Assembly: GCF_029867415.1 (NCBI RefSeq) | Contig: NC_081180.1 | Span: forward strand, 236,507,761-236,571,760 | DNA from: Vicia villosa | Lineage: Eukaryota > Streptophyta > Magnoliopsida > Fabales > Fabaceae | DNA: 64,000 nucleotides | Direction: 5' to 3' | Part shown: piece by piece, positions 21,942 to 32,182 of the stretch | How positions within the stretch are numbered: the first letter of the stretch is position 1 | How the letters are laid out: each line of letters opens with the position of its first letter | Program-made: the position numbers and the translations under genes | The notes under the pieces: generated by a model | The model's input: the letters and a program-made list of their open reading frames with translations, nothing else | Told to the model about the DNA's origin: nothing | Database searches by the model: none

Positions 21942-23879
21942 GGTAATGAATCATGGTTATGGAATTTTTATATAATTAGAAAGTAAGAAGTGTATAACAG
22001 TAGTGAATATAGAACTAATAAAATACAAAACACTCCCGTTTGATCGAAATAGCCGGATTAAGCAGTATAATTAGTGGTTCGGAATTTGATGAAAATTTAC
22101 ATGGTAGCTAAGTTTAATTAGTACATTAACGTGGTGGTGTTTGTTTGTCGAAATTGTGATATTAATCGGTTGATTAAATTAATAGTTGAATTAATTTTTT
22201 TAATAGGTCTTTTTAATTGGAATAAACTTGAACTTAGATAACCGGTAAAGAATAGAATTGTATCTGAATTAACCGGTTGAGTCGATGTTTTAGTGACTTG
22301 GGAGTATAACCCAAAAATCCGTGAAGTCGTGAATATTAAGGATTTAACCGGAAGTTAGATAAGTGGTAGTGAAGCAGGATGTATCCGATTAATTAAAGTA
22401 TATTAGGTGAATAATTTTGGTTAGTTAATGGTGGATTAGTGAGTTGAATAAACGAATAATTATAGAGAATTATGAAACTAATGTGAATTGATTTAATGTG
22501 TTGTTTGTTGTGTTATACCGGAATATGATGATGTTGTGATGATTTTGTTAATATGTGAAGTTATATATTTGTCGTGATATACCGAAACATGATGATGTTG
22601 TGATGAGTTTATCGATATGTGAAGTTATGTGTCTATACTGAAGCAAGATGATATCGTGACGATTTTATTTCTATGTGAAGATGAAAGATTATTTGTGACG
22701 TTGAATTACCTCTAATAATTGGTAATTATCAGTGATCTAGGCGCATGCCTCGCAGTGACATGTGATTGTGATGAGTATGTTGTGTATGTCTTGTTTGTCG
22801 AGTCGCATTGCATATGCATACTCTGTGACGGTCTGGATTGGCAAATTAGTGACGAAGGCTTATGCCTTATGCCTCAGATTCGGGCAATTAGTGACAGGGG
22901 CTAAATCTCCGATTGGTACCACATGCATATACATGAGTCATATCCCATGTGTCTTATGTGATTCATAGATGTGATGTTTTGTGACTATATTGTGATTGCA
23001 TATTGTGACTTGTTAAATGATGGAAGTATGTGAAGATGTGAATTGATGATTTTATGAATAGTATGTTGATGTCAATATTTGTGAATGTGATTAACTGAAT
23101 ATGTCTGATGTGACTTATATGTGATGTTTTGTAATTAGCTGTATATGTGATGTTTTGTAATTAAATGTATATGTGATGTTTTGTGACTAGATGAGTGACT
23201 TATAGGTTGTGATGTTTTGAGACTAAAATTGTGATTTATACTCGTGATGTATCATGATTTGACTTGCAAGTGAATGTCTGACATGTTTATATATAATTGA
23301 TGCGAATGTGAAGTAGTGTGACTTATGATGCAATGAGAAGTATGTGAGATTTGTGAGTTAGTGAAAATATGAAGTGTATGGAAATATTAATATTGGTGAT
23401 GTGATAACTATATATGTCTGAATCCTAATATACAATTTATCATACGCTCACTTATATGATTTGATATCTCACCCTTTTCTCTTGTTCGCCGTTGCCTTTA
23501 TATTGGTAACGTGCAGGTGTTCGAGTATGAAGATTTAGTTGCTGTTTATCGAGTCGGTTGTCGCCCTGATACGTAGAACTCGGGGGGATGATTTATGATG
23601 TTTATCATGTTGTTGTTTATTGTTTTATCTTAGCTGAATAATATGTTATTGACTCAAAGATTGAGAATTACGACTCCGCTGTTTTACGGAAAGAAGTTAT
23701 TCTATTTTAAAAAGTATTATGTGGCTGAGTACTTGTTGATTGATTAAAGGTAGTGCTATGTATCTGCTAAATGCAATTAAGTGATTTATTTTAAGTGAAT
23801 ATGTGACGCCTCATTTGTTCATTGAGAAATTCTGAAACTCTGATTCTTGAAAATTTTCTGGGTAGAAATGGTTTGTTAC

Positions 23880-24094
23880 TAAACAGGTGCCATCAAGGCC
23901 AACTTAAACAATGCAATGTTATGCGACGCTAGGGACGACATCAAATCAACAATATCACAACACAACCGAAACAACAAAAACTTAAACAAAAACTTAAACC
24001 GCAACTTAAACAACGTTCAACTTTAGCTGTTTGAGCCTACAGCCAAATCTTGTTCGAATTTCGGGACAAAATCACTTATTTCAACAGTACCTGT
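23880..24094 (-). mobile_element. reverse TGTAAC-type element fragment, part 1
   Basis: On the minus strand this reads GTCCCGAAATTCGAACAAG and 'gatttggctgtaggctc'. It joins to 25646 onward if the inserted solo LTR and one copy of its CCTGT duplication are removed. No reading frame. Confidence 0.4.
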
Positions 24095-25640
24095 TGTGAA
24101 TGCAAGGTGTGTTTTAAGTGATGTCAAAACTTGCTATTAAATATTGGATGTGTCTCAAGTCAACCATGCAAAATAGTAAGCTTCAAATAGACTCAAAGCA
24201 AGCAAATTTGAAAGTTCCAAGTTCACAGGTCGACCTATACAGGGTGTGAGTCGACTCACACAGTGAAAGATTCAGTTTTCTAACATTTTGAGGTCTTCAG
24301 GTAAACCTCCAAAAACCACAGGTCGACGCATGGATGTTTGGGTGAACCTCGAGTTTGATCAGGTCGACCCCTAGGTCGACTCATTCTGGAATGCATGTTC
24401 GATCAGCATGCGTCGATGCATGGCCCTGTTTGGGTCGACGCATGGAAAATTGAGGAAACCTCGGGTTTGAACAGGTCGACCCTTAGGCCGACTCATGCAA
24501 GTAATAGGTCGACGCATAACAAGCACAGGTCGATGCATGCATACGTTTTTGGAAAGTTGGCGGAACCACGAGTTTGAACAGGCCAAGTCCCCCTATTCCT
24601 CAGGTCGACCTGTCGCCCCAAAACTCATAATTTCTGCTATTTGTTTTGCTGCTGCTGCTCTTTGTATAAAAGAAAATGATTTTAGTTTTGTTAAGAGAAC
24701 AAGAAAAGTGAAAGATAGACACAAGGATCTTATCATTTTCAACCTCTCACTCATCAATTGACAACTACACATAACAATTTTTGTGAATCATGGTTAGGAG
24801 TGTGGATTGATAACGTTCGACGGTAGATTCAGTTCTTGTTCGAGTTAAGAGATTGTGGGTTTTTCTTGAATAAAACCTTAGGGTTTTGACCTCCAAGATC
24901 AAGTGTGATTTGGGGGTTTTTGACGACCGCTTTGCTTCACAAGTATCCGACTGTGCTTAAGGGTTTGAGGGATTCGCAATTCACTCAACAAGCTAGCAGC
25001 AACTGGAGAATAAAGAAGGAAGGATCGGGGTCAAGATTCATCAGGATCGTCGATAATCACTTGGTTCTACTTGAATCAAGGGAAGAAAAGTGTTTAGATT
25101 CAATTTTACTGCACTCTTGTAATTGGTAATCGGTAAACCTTCTCTTGTTAAGACCATTTGCATGTAATACATACTATCCTAATTCCATTTGGAGTTAGGG
25201 GCAGACATACCCTACGCGAGTACGACAAGGGGAAATTCCTAAACAAATACCACATTCTTTACTATCTTTCGCTTTATCTTTTCATATTTGTCTGCGGTAA
25301 AATCCATATTTGATCAAAAGTTGAAACTTGGTGGAAAGCGCTCACCAAGTGTTTGATAAAATTCCAGATTCAACTTTTGCTCAATTTTTGTGAAACAGTT
25401 GATTGTGAGTAATTACATATTGTGTGTAGATTAACAAATTGGTAATTATGTTGAAGTACGAAATTTCATTTCATTATTTTCATCCGATTTTGTTCACACA
25501 TATCTGGCATCCAATAGCTTGATTGTTCTAGACGATTTGTTTGATTCCAGGGCATCACGTTTTTCAAACACTAATATTTCGTAATATTTGAAAATGGTGG
25601 TCTATTCACCCCCCCTCTAGACCAGCCTTATCGTCTAACA
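24095..25640 (+). mobile_element. SIRE-type Ty1-copia solo LTR (1546 bp) with TSD CCTGT
   Basis: It starts TGTGAATGCAAGG and ends TCTAGACCAGCCTTATCGTCTAACA, the same ends as the SIRE-type element at 30646 (TGTGAATAC...GCGTCTAACA). CCTGT is present at 24090-24094 and 25641-25645. A TATA-like TGTATAAAAG at about 24662 follows a palindrome cluster. No primer site or internal sequence follows, so this is a solo LTR. It has diverged clearly from the 30646 family. Confidence 0.85.
24228..24615 (+). repeat. GTCGAC-centred palindrome cluster of the solo LTR
   Basis: The motifs are AGGTCGACCT, GAGTCGACTC (24248), AGGTCGACGCATGG, AGGTCGACCCCTAGGTCGACTC, TGCGTCGATGCATGG, GGTCGACGCATGG and others. All share a GTCGAC or GTCGAT core but have different arms. 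The cluster lies upstream of the TATA-like site. Confidence 0.8.
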
Positions 25641-27118
25641 CCTGTAATTCAAACATTCGACATAATATCCAAAAAAACGATCCACCACAATTATCTACTC
25701 ACATACACTAACTACTCCGTCAATTTTTATTCGATTTCGAGCAACTAAAAATACCGCTTAAGTTGGCTAAGTTAACTAAATTGGTACTAGTTTTTATTAC
25801 TGCTATTACTACTAATTACATCAACTGCCATATTATTATTGTCGATACACTTATTTTCATGCTATCCAAAACTATACAGTCACAACTAAACTTGCTCTAC
25901 TACAAACCAGATTCTGCCACATCATCAATTCATACTATATAACCTGCTATCTTTTGTTTCAATGATTACCCAATTATTCAACTTACAACACTACTATGAA
26001 TTAATTAATCTATTGATGTATCATACTACTATACTTATTAATATATATCGCTACCAAATTATATACGACTGCTATATTGTTGGAATATTTATAAATACTA
26101 AAAGAAATATACTACTAGTACCTAAACTATGCATGCCACAAACTACCCAAACGTGACAAACACACAAAATCACACATGTGGGAGCCTCCACAAAGGGGGA
26201 GACGCCCGTCCCCCTTCTCCCATGGGCTTGAGACGCCCGTTTCCGCTCCCCCCTCCAAGGAAACGTCCGTCTCCAGTTTCTAGGGCCCATGGAGTCGCCC
26301 GCCTCCACCTTCATATGGGGAGGTTTTTCTCCTTTTCTTCATCCAGGTGACTGTCTCCATATAACAACTCAATTGATTATGCAACTTCAACACAGAAATA
26401 TTTCCAGCAATAATTCTTTGATCAATAATTCAATTTCTCACAACCCATTGAAACAACAACATAGCTAATAAATTATTACAGTACCATCGACACAACCAAC
26501 AATGATCCAATTCAACCAATTCATAGAGTTAATTATCACATAAACAACAACAACACATCCATGGCATCAAATTATGCGACCCAACCCCACATACTAATTA
26601 TCATATTCCCGGTTATATAATTTGAATCCCACCCTTACCTTGGATTGGAGATCGGCTCTAATATCCGATCGAGTGTAAGCCTTTGCCTAACGATCACGAT
26701 TAATTCCTCCGCTGCCAAAGCCTCGTTTCTCTTTGTCGGAAACTTCGTTTCACGATCTATTCTCCCAAAAACCGAAACCTTATTTTCACAGAAACCTAAT
26801 TCCATATATTCTCTTTTTAATCCAATAAATCAAATAATAATAATATAGTTATTATTATTTCTTAATGGGTCTACTAATTGTACACCACCATATGACTATG
26901 TATACCACACCATAACTGAACCAAATTAAATAATAATAATATTATTACTAATATTATCTCTTCAACCAAAATCAACTTTTTTAATTCTCCGATTAACCGA
27001 CTAAATAATCCAATTCCTCGTCTTATAATATCACTAATAAATCCAACTTCAATTGAATTTCCATATTAAATCCTTGAATAATTGATTTGAATAATTAAAT
27101 AAATTTCTGGGTGTTAAA
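25641..27118 (-). mobile_element. reverse TGTAAC-type LTR, part 2 (start near 27118)
   Basis: On the minus strand the LTR begins near 27118 with ...AACACCCAGAAATTTATTT, a decayed form of TGTAACACCC. The donor-like CCAAGGTAAGGGTGGG lies near 26641 (minus). A GACG..CGTC array lies at 26185-26310, in the same order and spacing as the forward copies. The distal part is AT-rich. It is interrupted by the solo SIRE-type LTR. Short reading frames here are not convincing. Confidence 0.5.
26185..26310 (-). repeat. GAGACGCCCGTC array of the reverse TGTAAC-type LTR
   Basis: Four units at about 40-bp spacing (plus strand): GAGACGCCCGTCCCC, GAGACGCCCGTTTCC, GAAACGTCCGTCTCC, GAGTCGCCCGCCTCC. Each is a near-palindrome of the type GACGNNCGTC. 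The clusters contain CATGGGCTT and GCCCATGG between units. Confidence 0.6.
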
Positions 27119-27995
27119 ACCTTCATGTTAGCATGAATAATGTTAGGATTATTTCTTAAATCTTTGAAGGTGAGGAATGTGAGGGATATCCCTCTATCAA
27201 TTTATCAACCCCACGTTACTTGCACTAACGCCTTTTTTAGTATCTATATTTTAATAGTGATTGAACGAAAGAGACAAATAAAAAAGGTTGCGGATGAAAC
27301 CATTGTAGCCACTCAACATAAGCCTTCAGAGAAGAAAGAGATAGTAGTTAAGCAAGAGGTGAAGGTTTACTTACCTCTATCACTTTGGAAATTTTAAGCA
27401 TACCCAAAAACTTATTCTAACTTCACTTTATTTTTTCAGGTTGTCCAGAAACCTCCAACCACTCCATCAAAGCGTAAGAAGTAAAGTTCGACTAAAAGCC
27501 TAATTATTATCGAAGACTCTCCTCCTGAACAACCAAAAAAGTAAAAGAAGAAGACTTCAAGTGTAGTCATTCAAAAGAAGATTGAATTTCGAACAACAAC
27601 TCCTAGTGCTTCAACCAAGGAGGCAAAGCCTGTTGCTTTTGCAATTGATCCTGAAAAAGAAGTTGATCCTAAATAAAAAGCTATCCTCGACTATCCTGAA
27701 AGTTATGGTTCTAGTCCCGGAGCAGATGGACCCAAGCTATTTCATCTCCACACACTAATTTTTTCGCCATATTCTTTTTAGTTTCTTTTGTAATGAACTT
27801 AGCCATTTTGGCATCTTTTATTTCAGTTACCATTTTGGCTTATTTCTTACACATATGTTATTTTGTTACTATTTTAATTTTCTGAAGTATAGGTTTATAT
27901 TTCTTCCAGTATTTCCCATTTACTCTCATGAATTTTTGATGTGAGGCTAACTTCTCGATCTCAGATGCATTATTTGAAAAAACTTGGACAATCTC
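27119..27995 (+). pseudogene. degenerate retroelement-like coding remnant
   Basis: Lys/Glu/Pro-rich translated stretches (PSEKKEIVVKQE at about 27326-27361, PPTTPSKRKK at about 27450-27483, SSVVIQKKIEFRTTTPSAS at about 27560-27616) lie in similar frames but are broken by stops. A TTTTTTCAG|GT acceptor-like site lies at about 27440. The composition suits a retroelement accessory or gag-like protein, but the family is not recognised. No intact gene. Confidence 0.3.
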
Positions 27996-27999
27996 AGAT

Positions 28000-29030
28000 T
28001 GACCTTCCCGGTTTGAGTACCATTTACTGTGTATTTTGGTAAGCTGCTGCTAGTCTTCAAATGAGAAAGTTTGGTTACTTACAAAATTGACTAGATTGAT
28101 CCTAGGACATATGTGCATTATTTTTTAGTTTAAGTTTTTCTTAATAACTAGAATTTCGACACTAATCTCTAAGTTAATGCAAGAAAAGTTTATAAAAAGT
28201 AAAGGAAGGTAAAGTGACTTTGAAATTTAAAGTACAGGAAGATAATATGAAAGTAAACGACTTGGTATTAAATGGAATAAAGATGATGATTCATATGTAC
28301 ATTTCACTCGAAAACTCTTTTTTCAACAAGCTAGATACATTGAGTAATGTGAGTTTTACAAATTAAACACTTGACATATAACATTGAAAATACATATTTA
28401 TAATGAAAACGAACACTACAAGGAATGTGCTTCCTAGCCACGTGAAATAGTGACGTGATTTTCACGTGTGTAAAATAAACCAGTTGTGACGTGTAAATCA
28501 CGTCGCAACATATTTATAATATTAAAAAATAAAAAGTAACGTTAATCAAGAGGGAGAGTCAGAAATATTTTTAAAAAAATGTTGTGAAGTGTAAAACACG
28601 TCGCAACTAAAAAAATTTGAAAAACCATTGGCGTCAGATATGCACATGGGGGGAAGTTTGAATTTTTCAAAATTCAGTTGTGAAGTGTTTTTTCTGTTTG
28701 TGGTGTGATTTTCACGTCACTACTGAGCGTTTTTTTTTGTAGTGGAAACAATATTAAAGAACAGTCCTTTCCCATTGCTTGGCACTTTTTTTTTTGTATG
28801 CACTTTGCTCACCACTTGGCTTCCACACGTCCCAAACTAGATAAGGCCAAAAAATGGTTACTCGAGCCAAATAATTCGACTAACACTTGTGGTCGAAGAC
28901 ATTTTTTCCCAAAAAGTCCCCAAAATACCACATGGTATGTAGAAGTCTCGCCAAAAAACCTAATGTTGGACTCTGTCAAAACTTCACTACAATATTTTTG
29001 TCGAACGAAATACTTAATGTCATTCAAATT
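28000..29030 (-). mobile_element. diverged Tat-like LTR, reverse, interrupted by a MITE
   Basis: 'tagtcttcaaatgagaaagtttggttactt' and 'gactagattgatcctaggacatatg' match the LTR at 15510-15590 in the same orientation. A leader-like CACTCGAAAACTCTTTTTTC (about 28305) matches 15955 onward. The far edge near 29030 is uncertain. Confidence 0.45.
28414..28744. mobile_element. CACTA-type MITE (331 bp) with 3-bp TSD GAA
   Basis: It begins CACTACAAGGAA and ends in a T-run followed by GTAGTG, the terminal inverted repeats of CACTA elements. GAA flanks both ends (28411-28413, 28745-28747). Subterminal repeats (GTGACGTG, TCACGTCGCAAC, AACACGTCGCAAC) occur in both orientations. No coding capacity, so it is non-autonomous. 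Confidence 0.85.
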
Positions 29031-29154
29031 CTAGTAATTTCCCTTGTCACTCCCAATATGCATATATATGTAGTATGTCACAAATACTACATATATATAT
29101 GTAGTATATGCTCACATTACACAAGATAAGGACGAACCTAGAACTCTAAGATAC

Positions 29155-29645
29155 ATGTTCATGGAGTACCCTGAAGGAGTCAAAGCTTATAGGTTGTGGT
29201 TCCTAAAGCCAGGTCACAAGAGATGTATCCCAAGTCGAGATGTAGTTTTCAATGAATCAAAAATGGCATTCCAGAAAACTGATTATGTTGTTCGAAATGC
29301 AAAAATATATGAAAGGGAGATGGAACAGGAAGATAATCCTATTTAGGTTGAGCATAATGATATTGAGTTGTATAAACCAGATGAAGTCAAAGAAGAAGCC
29401 CAAGTTGCTGATGAAGATGGGGAGATAAATAATGACACCTTAGAGATTTGGTTCGTAGTACCATATTGGACGTCATTGATGAAGAATTGAGAGACTACAA
29501 GGAACCTATGAGGATTCGAATTAAGACTGAATGGCAAAAGGACATTAATGATGAGATGAATTCTCTTCATGATAATAACACTCGGGAGTTGATCGAGAAA
29601 CATGTCGGGGACATATTATTTTGTTATAAGTGGATTTTCAAGGTT
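29155..29645 (+). pseudogene. Ty1-copia pol fragment (integrase C-terminus to start of RT)
   Basis: YPEGVKAYRLWFL, CIPSRDVVFNESKMAF and, in another frame, EWQKDINDEMNSLHDNNT and YKWIFKV are diagnostic of copia Pol at the integrase/reverse transcriptase junction (Tork/TNT1-like wording). There is a stop near 29344 and at least one frame change before 29448. The catalytic RT part is absent. It ends abruptly at 29645, where the tandemly duplicated peptide-gene segment begins. Confidence 0.75.
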
Positions 29646-29872
29646 AATGTTTTTTTTTTGTTTTCTCTTATACTTATTAGATATTTTTTCCTTTGTCATT
29701 TAAATCTCAAACACACATGCGCGTGCACACACATAAAATGTCACAATTAACAATTGAATAATATTTTTTATTACATAGTCAAAATGATAATACTTATTAT
29801 CATTTTCAATAGCATCGATGGTGGTTACGCTAGCGTAAAGGGTAGCCGCTGCAATAGGTATTATAGCGGTAA

Positions 29873-29995
29873 CTACCTACCACTACAAGGAGGGTGTTGA
29901 TAGTGGAAATTAGTAGTGCATTGAGGAACCAACACGTCTACTGTGGAAAAAAGCAAAACAAGAAGAAAAAAATAGGAGAAAGTGGAGGTTTTCAT
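29873..29995 (-). CDS. small secreted peptide Y, copy 1 (40 aa), hypothetical
   Basis: The minus-strand ATG (29995) opens 40 codons ending in TAG (29873). The N-terminus is a textbook signal peptide: MKTST, then a hydrophobic run of about 15 residues (SYFFLLVLLFSTVDVLV). A short mature part follows with two cysteines: PQCTTNFHYQHPPCSGR. A TATA-like TTTAAATAAT lies about 85 bp upstream (minus strand, near 30080). The duplicated copy at 48762-48875 keeps the hydrophobic core and VPQCTT.FHYQH.PC, so the frame appears conserved. The family is not recognised. The HPPC.G ending resembles HPPCGG of the neighbouring peptide X. Function unknown; secretion is inferred from the leader only. Confidence 0.4.
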   Translation of the reverse strand: MKTSTFSYFFLLVLLFSTVDVLVPQCTTNFHYQHPPCSGR

Positions 29996-30540
29996 AGCGC
30001 GAGAAATACCAGAGAGGAAGAGCGCATGAGCAGAAATAAACAACTATCAATTAAGATTAATATTTCCACTATGATATTATTTAAAGGAAGATACTAGGGA
30101 CTTTCAACCGAAATGTTGTGGGTACAAAGGAATGTGGCTTTTTTCCCTTCACAAAATGACTATGAATGGAATTGTGCAAGATCCACTAAGAAACTTGTAC
30201 ATCAATTCACTCAGTACATCATAAAAAATTTCACCATTTCATTAACAATATGAAAATTTAAAAATTTAACATTTCTTTAGATTAAAAGTATTTTTATATT
30301 ATTCATTATTCAAAGAATAATTATTATTGTTCAGGTATAAAAAATAAAGTAGAAATACAAATATAGAAGCAGCAAAAGAACCAGTCCATTTTATCCAAAT
30401 ACTTGAGATAATGCATAACACTGGAGTATCATCTTTATGAAGATGATAATACATTTAATACAAACAGACATAAAATAAATAAGAATTGGTCCTTATTTTA
30501 CAAATTTTCATTAAGATGATAATACTAGTTATTATAATCT

Positions 30541-30645
30541 TCAGTAGTTGGGATCGTGGCTATGGCAGCAAACGCGATGGCGGCAGTGGCGACAATGGCG
30601 GTAGAGACCATGGAGGTGATGGAAGAAGGGAAAACATGGGGGCAC
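30541..30645 (-). pseudogene. small secreted peptide X, copy 1, C-terminal half (split by SIRE-type element)
   Basis: The minus strand carries the Thr/Ala/Val-rich tail corresponding to the intact paralogue at 49424-49678. It joins the N-terminal half at 38234-38378 across the inserted element; GGCAC (30641-30645) is the duplicated target. The target lies at the codons for the CGGAP part of the peptide. A shift near the N-terminus means this copy was probably already, or has since become, non-coding. Confidence 0.6.
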
Positions 30646-30788
30646 TGTGAATACAAGATTACACTCAAAGATGTTTTTGATTCATGGCAAACTCAAATAA
30701 GCATTCAAACAACAAGGCGGAAGCAGAAAACTCAAAGAAAAGCAAGCATTGATCACTCATGACAGTACAGGTTGATCTACTATGCATA

Positions 30789-31067
30789 TAGGTCGACTCA
30801 ACACAAGCAGAACAAGAAGAATGCAGAAAATTAGTAGTTAGGTCGACCTACTGTCAACCCAGGTCGACCTAAAATGAAGAAATCTACATATCAGTCTGCT
30901 AGGTCGACCTACACAACAACTAGGTCGACCTAATCTGAGAAAATGTCCCCAGAATGCATTTGAAGAAGATTCTGGTCGACCTACTCCTTAAACAGGTCGA
31001 CCTAACTGGGAGCAAAATTCTGCAAGCTCTGCTAGGTCGACCTAAGCACTACAAGAGGTCGACCTAA
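30789..31067 (+). repeat. TAGGTCGACCTA palindrome cluster in 5' LTR
   Basis: Nine copies of a GTCGAC-centred palindrome, mostly the perfect 12-mer TAGGTCGACCTA. They form pairs with 8-12 bp spacers (CACAACAAC, CTCCTTAAAC, AGCACTACAAG) at about 60-bp intervals. The cluster ends about 55 bp before the TATA-like site. Confidence 0.9.
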
Positions 31068-31120
31068 CTGATCAAGAATGCCAAAAATTCTGTTTCTCTC
31101 ATCTCCAACTGTTAAGCTAT

Positions 31121-31130
31121 CATATATATT
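31121..31130 (+). promoter_or_regulatory. probable TATA box of the SIRE-type LTR
   Basis: CATATATATT lies in a CT-rich context downstream of the palindrome cluster. The same site in the 3' LTR is at about 37226. Confidence 0.5.
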
Positions 31131-32128
31131 GTCCAAGGTTCATCATTTAAAACAACACCAACGACTGAAAGATACATAAACGCTTCTCATCTTCGTTCTT
31201 CATCATCTCCAACACAATTACACATAATCATTCTTGCGTTGCGGGTTAGTGATGAGTTCGATAACGTCCATGGAACGGAATTGAAGATTCCTAGTGGGTG
31301 AAGGTTTGTGGGGTTTGTTGGTGAATAAAATCTGCGGGTTTTGTCCTCCACGACGGGTGGTTCTTGGGGGTTTTTATCAAGAGGCGTTCATTGAGGATTC
31401 GGCTGAGTGTAACGATTGAGGAACGGGGAGTTCAAGGAATCAAGACACTGCAGAAGGGAATCAAAGTGAAGCTCTTGGATAACCTTGATCTTGCTCAAGA
31501 TTAAGGGGGAAGAAGATTCAAAGGATCGACATAATTGGTTTATCGTTTATCGCTTTGTTATCTTCTTTGTATATACTACTTTCAACATTAATGAAAGATT
31601 ACCCAATTTCAGTTTGGAATTCGGGGAAGACGTAGTCGTAGCGAGGACGATCGACGAACTGCCTAAACAAATATCGTGTTCTTGTCGCTTTTACTTTTTC
31701 CTTTACATTCTGTTCATATTTGGTTATAATAGCAAATTGATCAACGATTCGAGTGTTAAGATTGTGAATTAAGAACTTACATAAACATCACAATCCACCA
31801 CACATTGAATCACCTTCAATTTGATCATTATCACCAAGTGTTTGTATATTTGTTTCTATCAATTTTACTGCATTGCAAACATTGTCCATCATACAAGAAG
31901 TTAATCTGATTTTCAATAAGAGCAACGCTTTGATTCTGCAACGTATACTCTTATCACCTACCTCAAGTCTTTGACTGGTTTTTTAAACACATATATAATC
32001 GTTTCGATAGTGGTTCGGAATAGACGCGAGTCGATTCATAATCACTTCCGCTGAAAAGTCGTTTAACTCCGTAAAACTGTGAACGATCTATTCACCCCCC
32101 TCTAGATCCTAAGGCCAGCGTCTAACAA

Positions 32129-32146
32129 GTGGCATCAAGAGCTCTG
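32129..32146 (+). other. primer-binding site (initiator tRNA-Met type)
   Basis: TGGCATCAAGAGCTCTGG starts two bases after the 5' LTR end. It is a variant of the TGGTATCAGAGC site of plant copia elements that use initiator tRNA-Met. Confidence 0.75.
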
Positions 32147-32182
32147 GTTTATTCCGTGCTACGTGAAACACTTATTGGAAAG

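Larger units (their letters stand above)
29646..30645. repeat. tandem duplicated segment, copy 1 (left part)
   Basis: It matches 48548-49555 and, for its first roughly 190 bp, 49946-50140. All begin TGTTTTCTCTTATNCNTATTA followed by CCTTTGTCAT. It continues after the SIRE-type element at 38234-38504 and again after the CACTA element at about 48340. With insertions removed the period is about 1.4-1.5 kb. Confidence 0.8.
30646..32127 (+). repeat. 5' LTR of the SIRE-type element (1482 bp)
   Basis: TGTGAATACAAGATTAC...GCCAGCGTCTAACA. It contains the TAGGTCGACCTA cluster (30789-31067) and a TATA-like CATATATATT (31121). The U5 end is CACCCCCCTCTAGATCC. A short frame at 31485-31772 is shared with the 3' LTR and is not considered a gene. 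Confidence 0.92.

Noticed and set aside
24371..24761. ORFs on both strands in the SIRE-type solo LTR
   Set aside because: Frames are kept open by the palindrome cluster. No homology and it lies in U3.
30789..31067. CRISPR-like array of short palindromic repeats
   Set aside because: Repeats are about 12 bp with irregular 8-50 bp spacers in a plant LTR with no cas genes. This is an LTR control-region feature.
31485..31772. 95-residue ORF in the 5' LTR, repeated at 37590-37877
   Set aside because: It is duplicated only because it lies in both LTRs. No motif, and it sits in R/U5 leader sequence.
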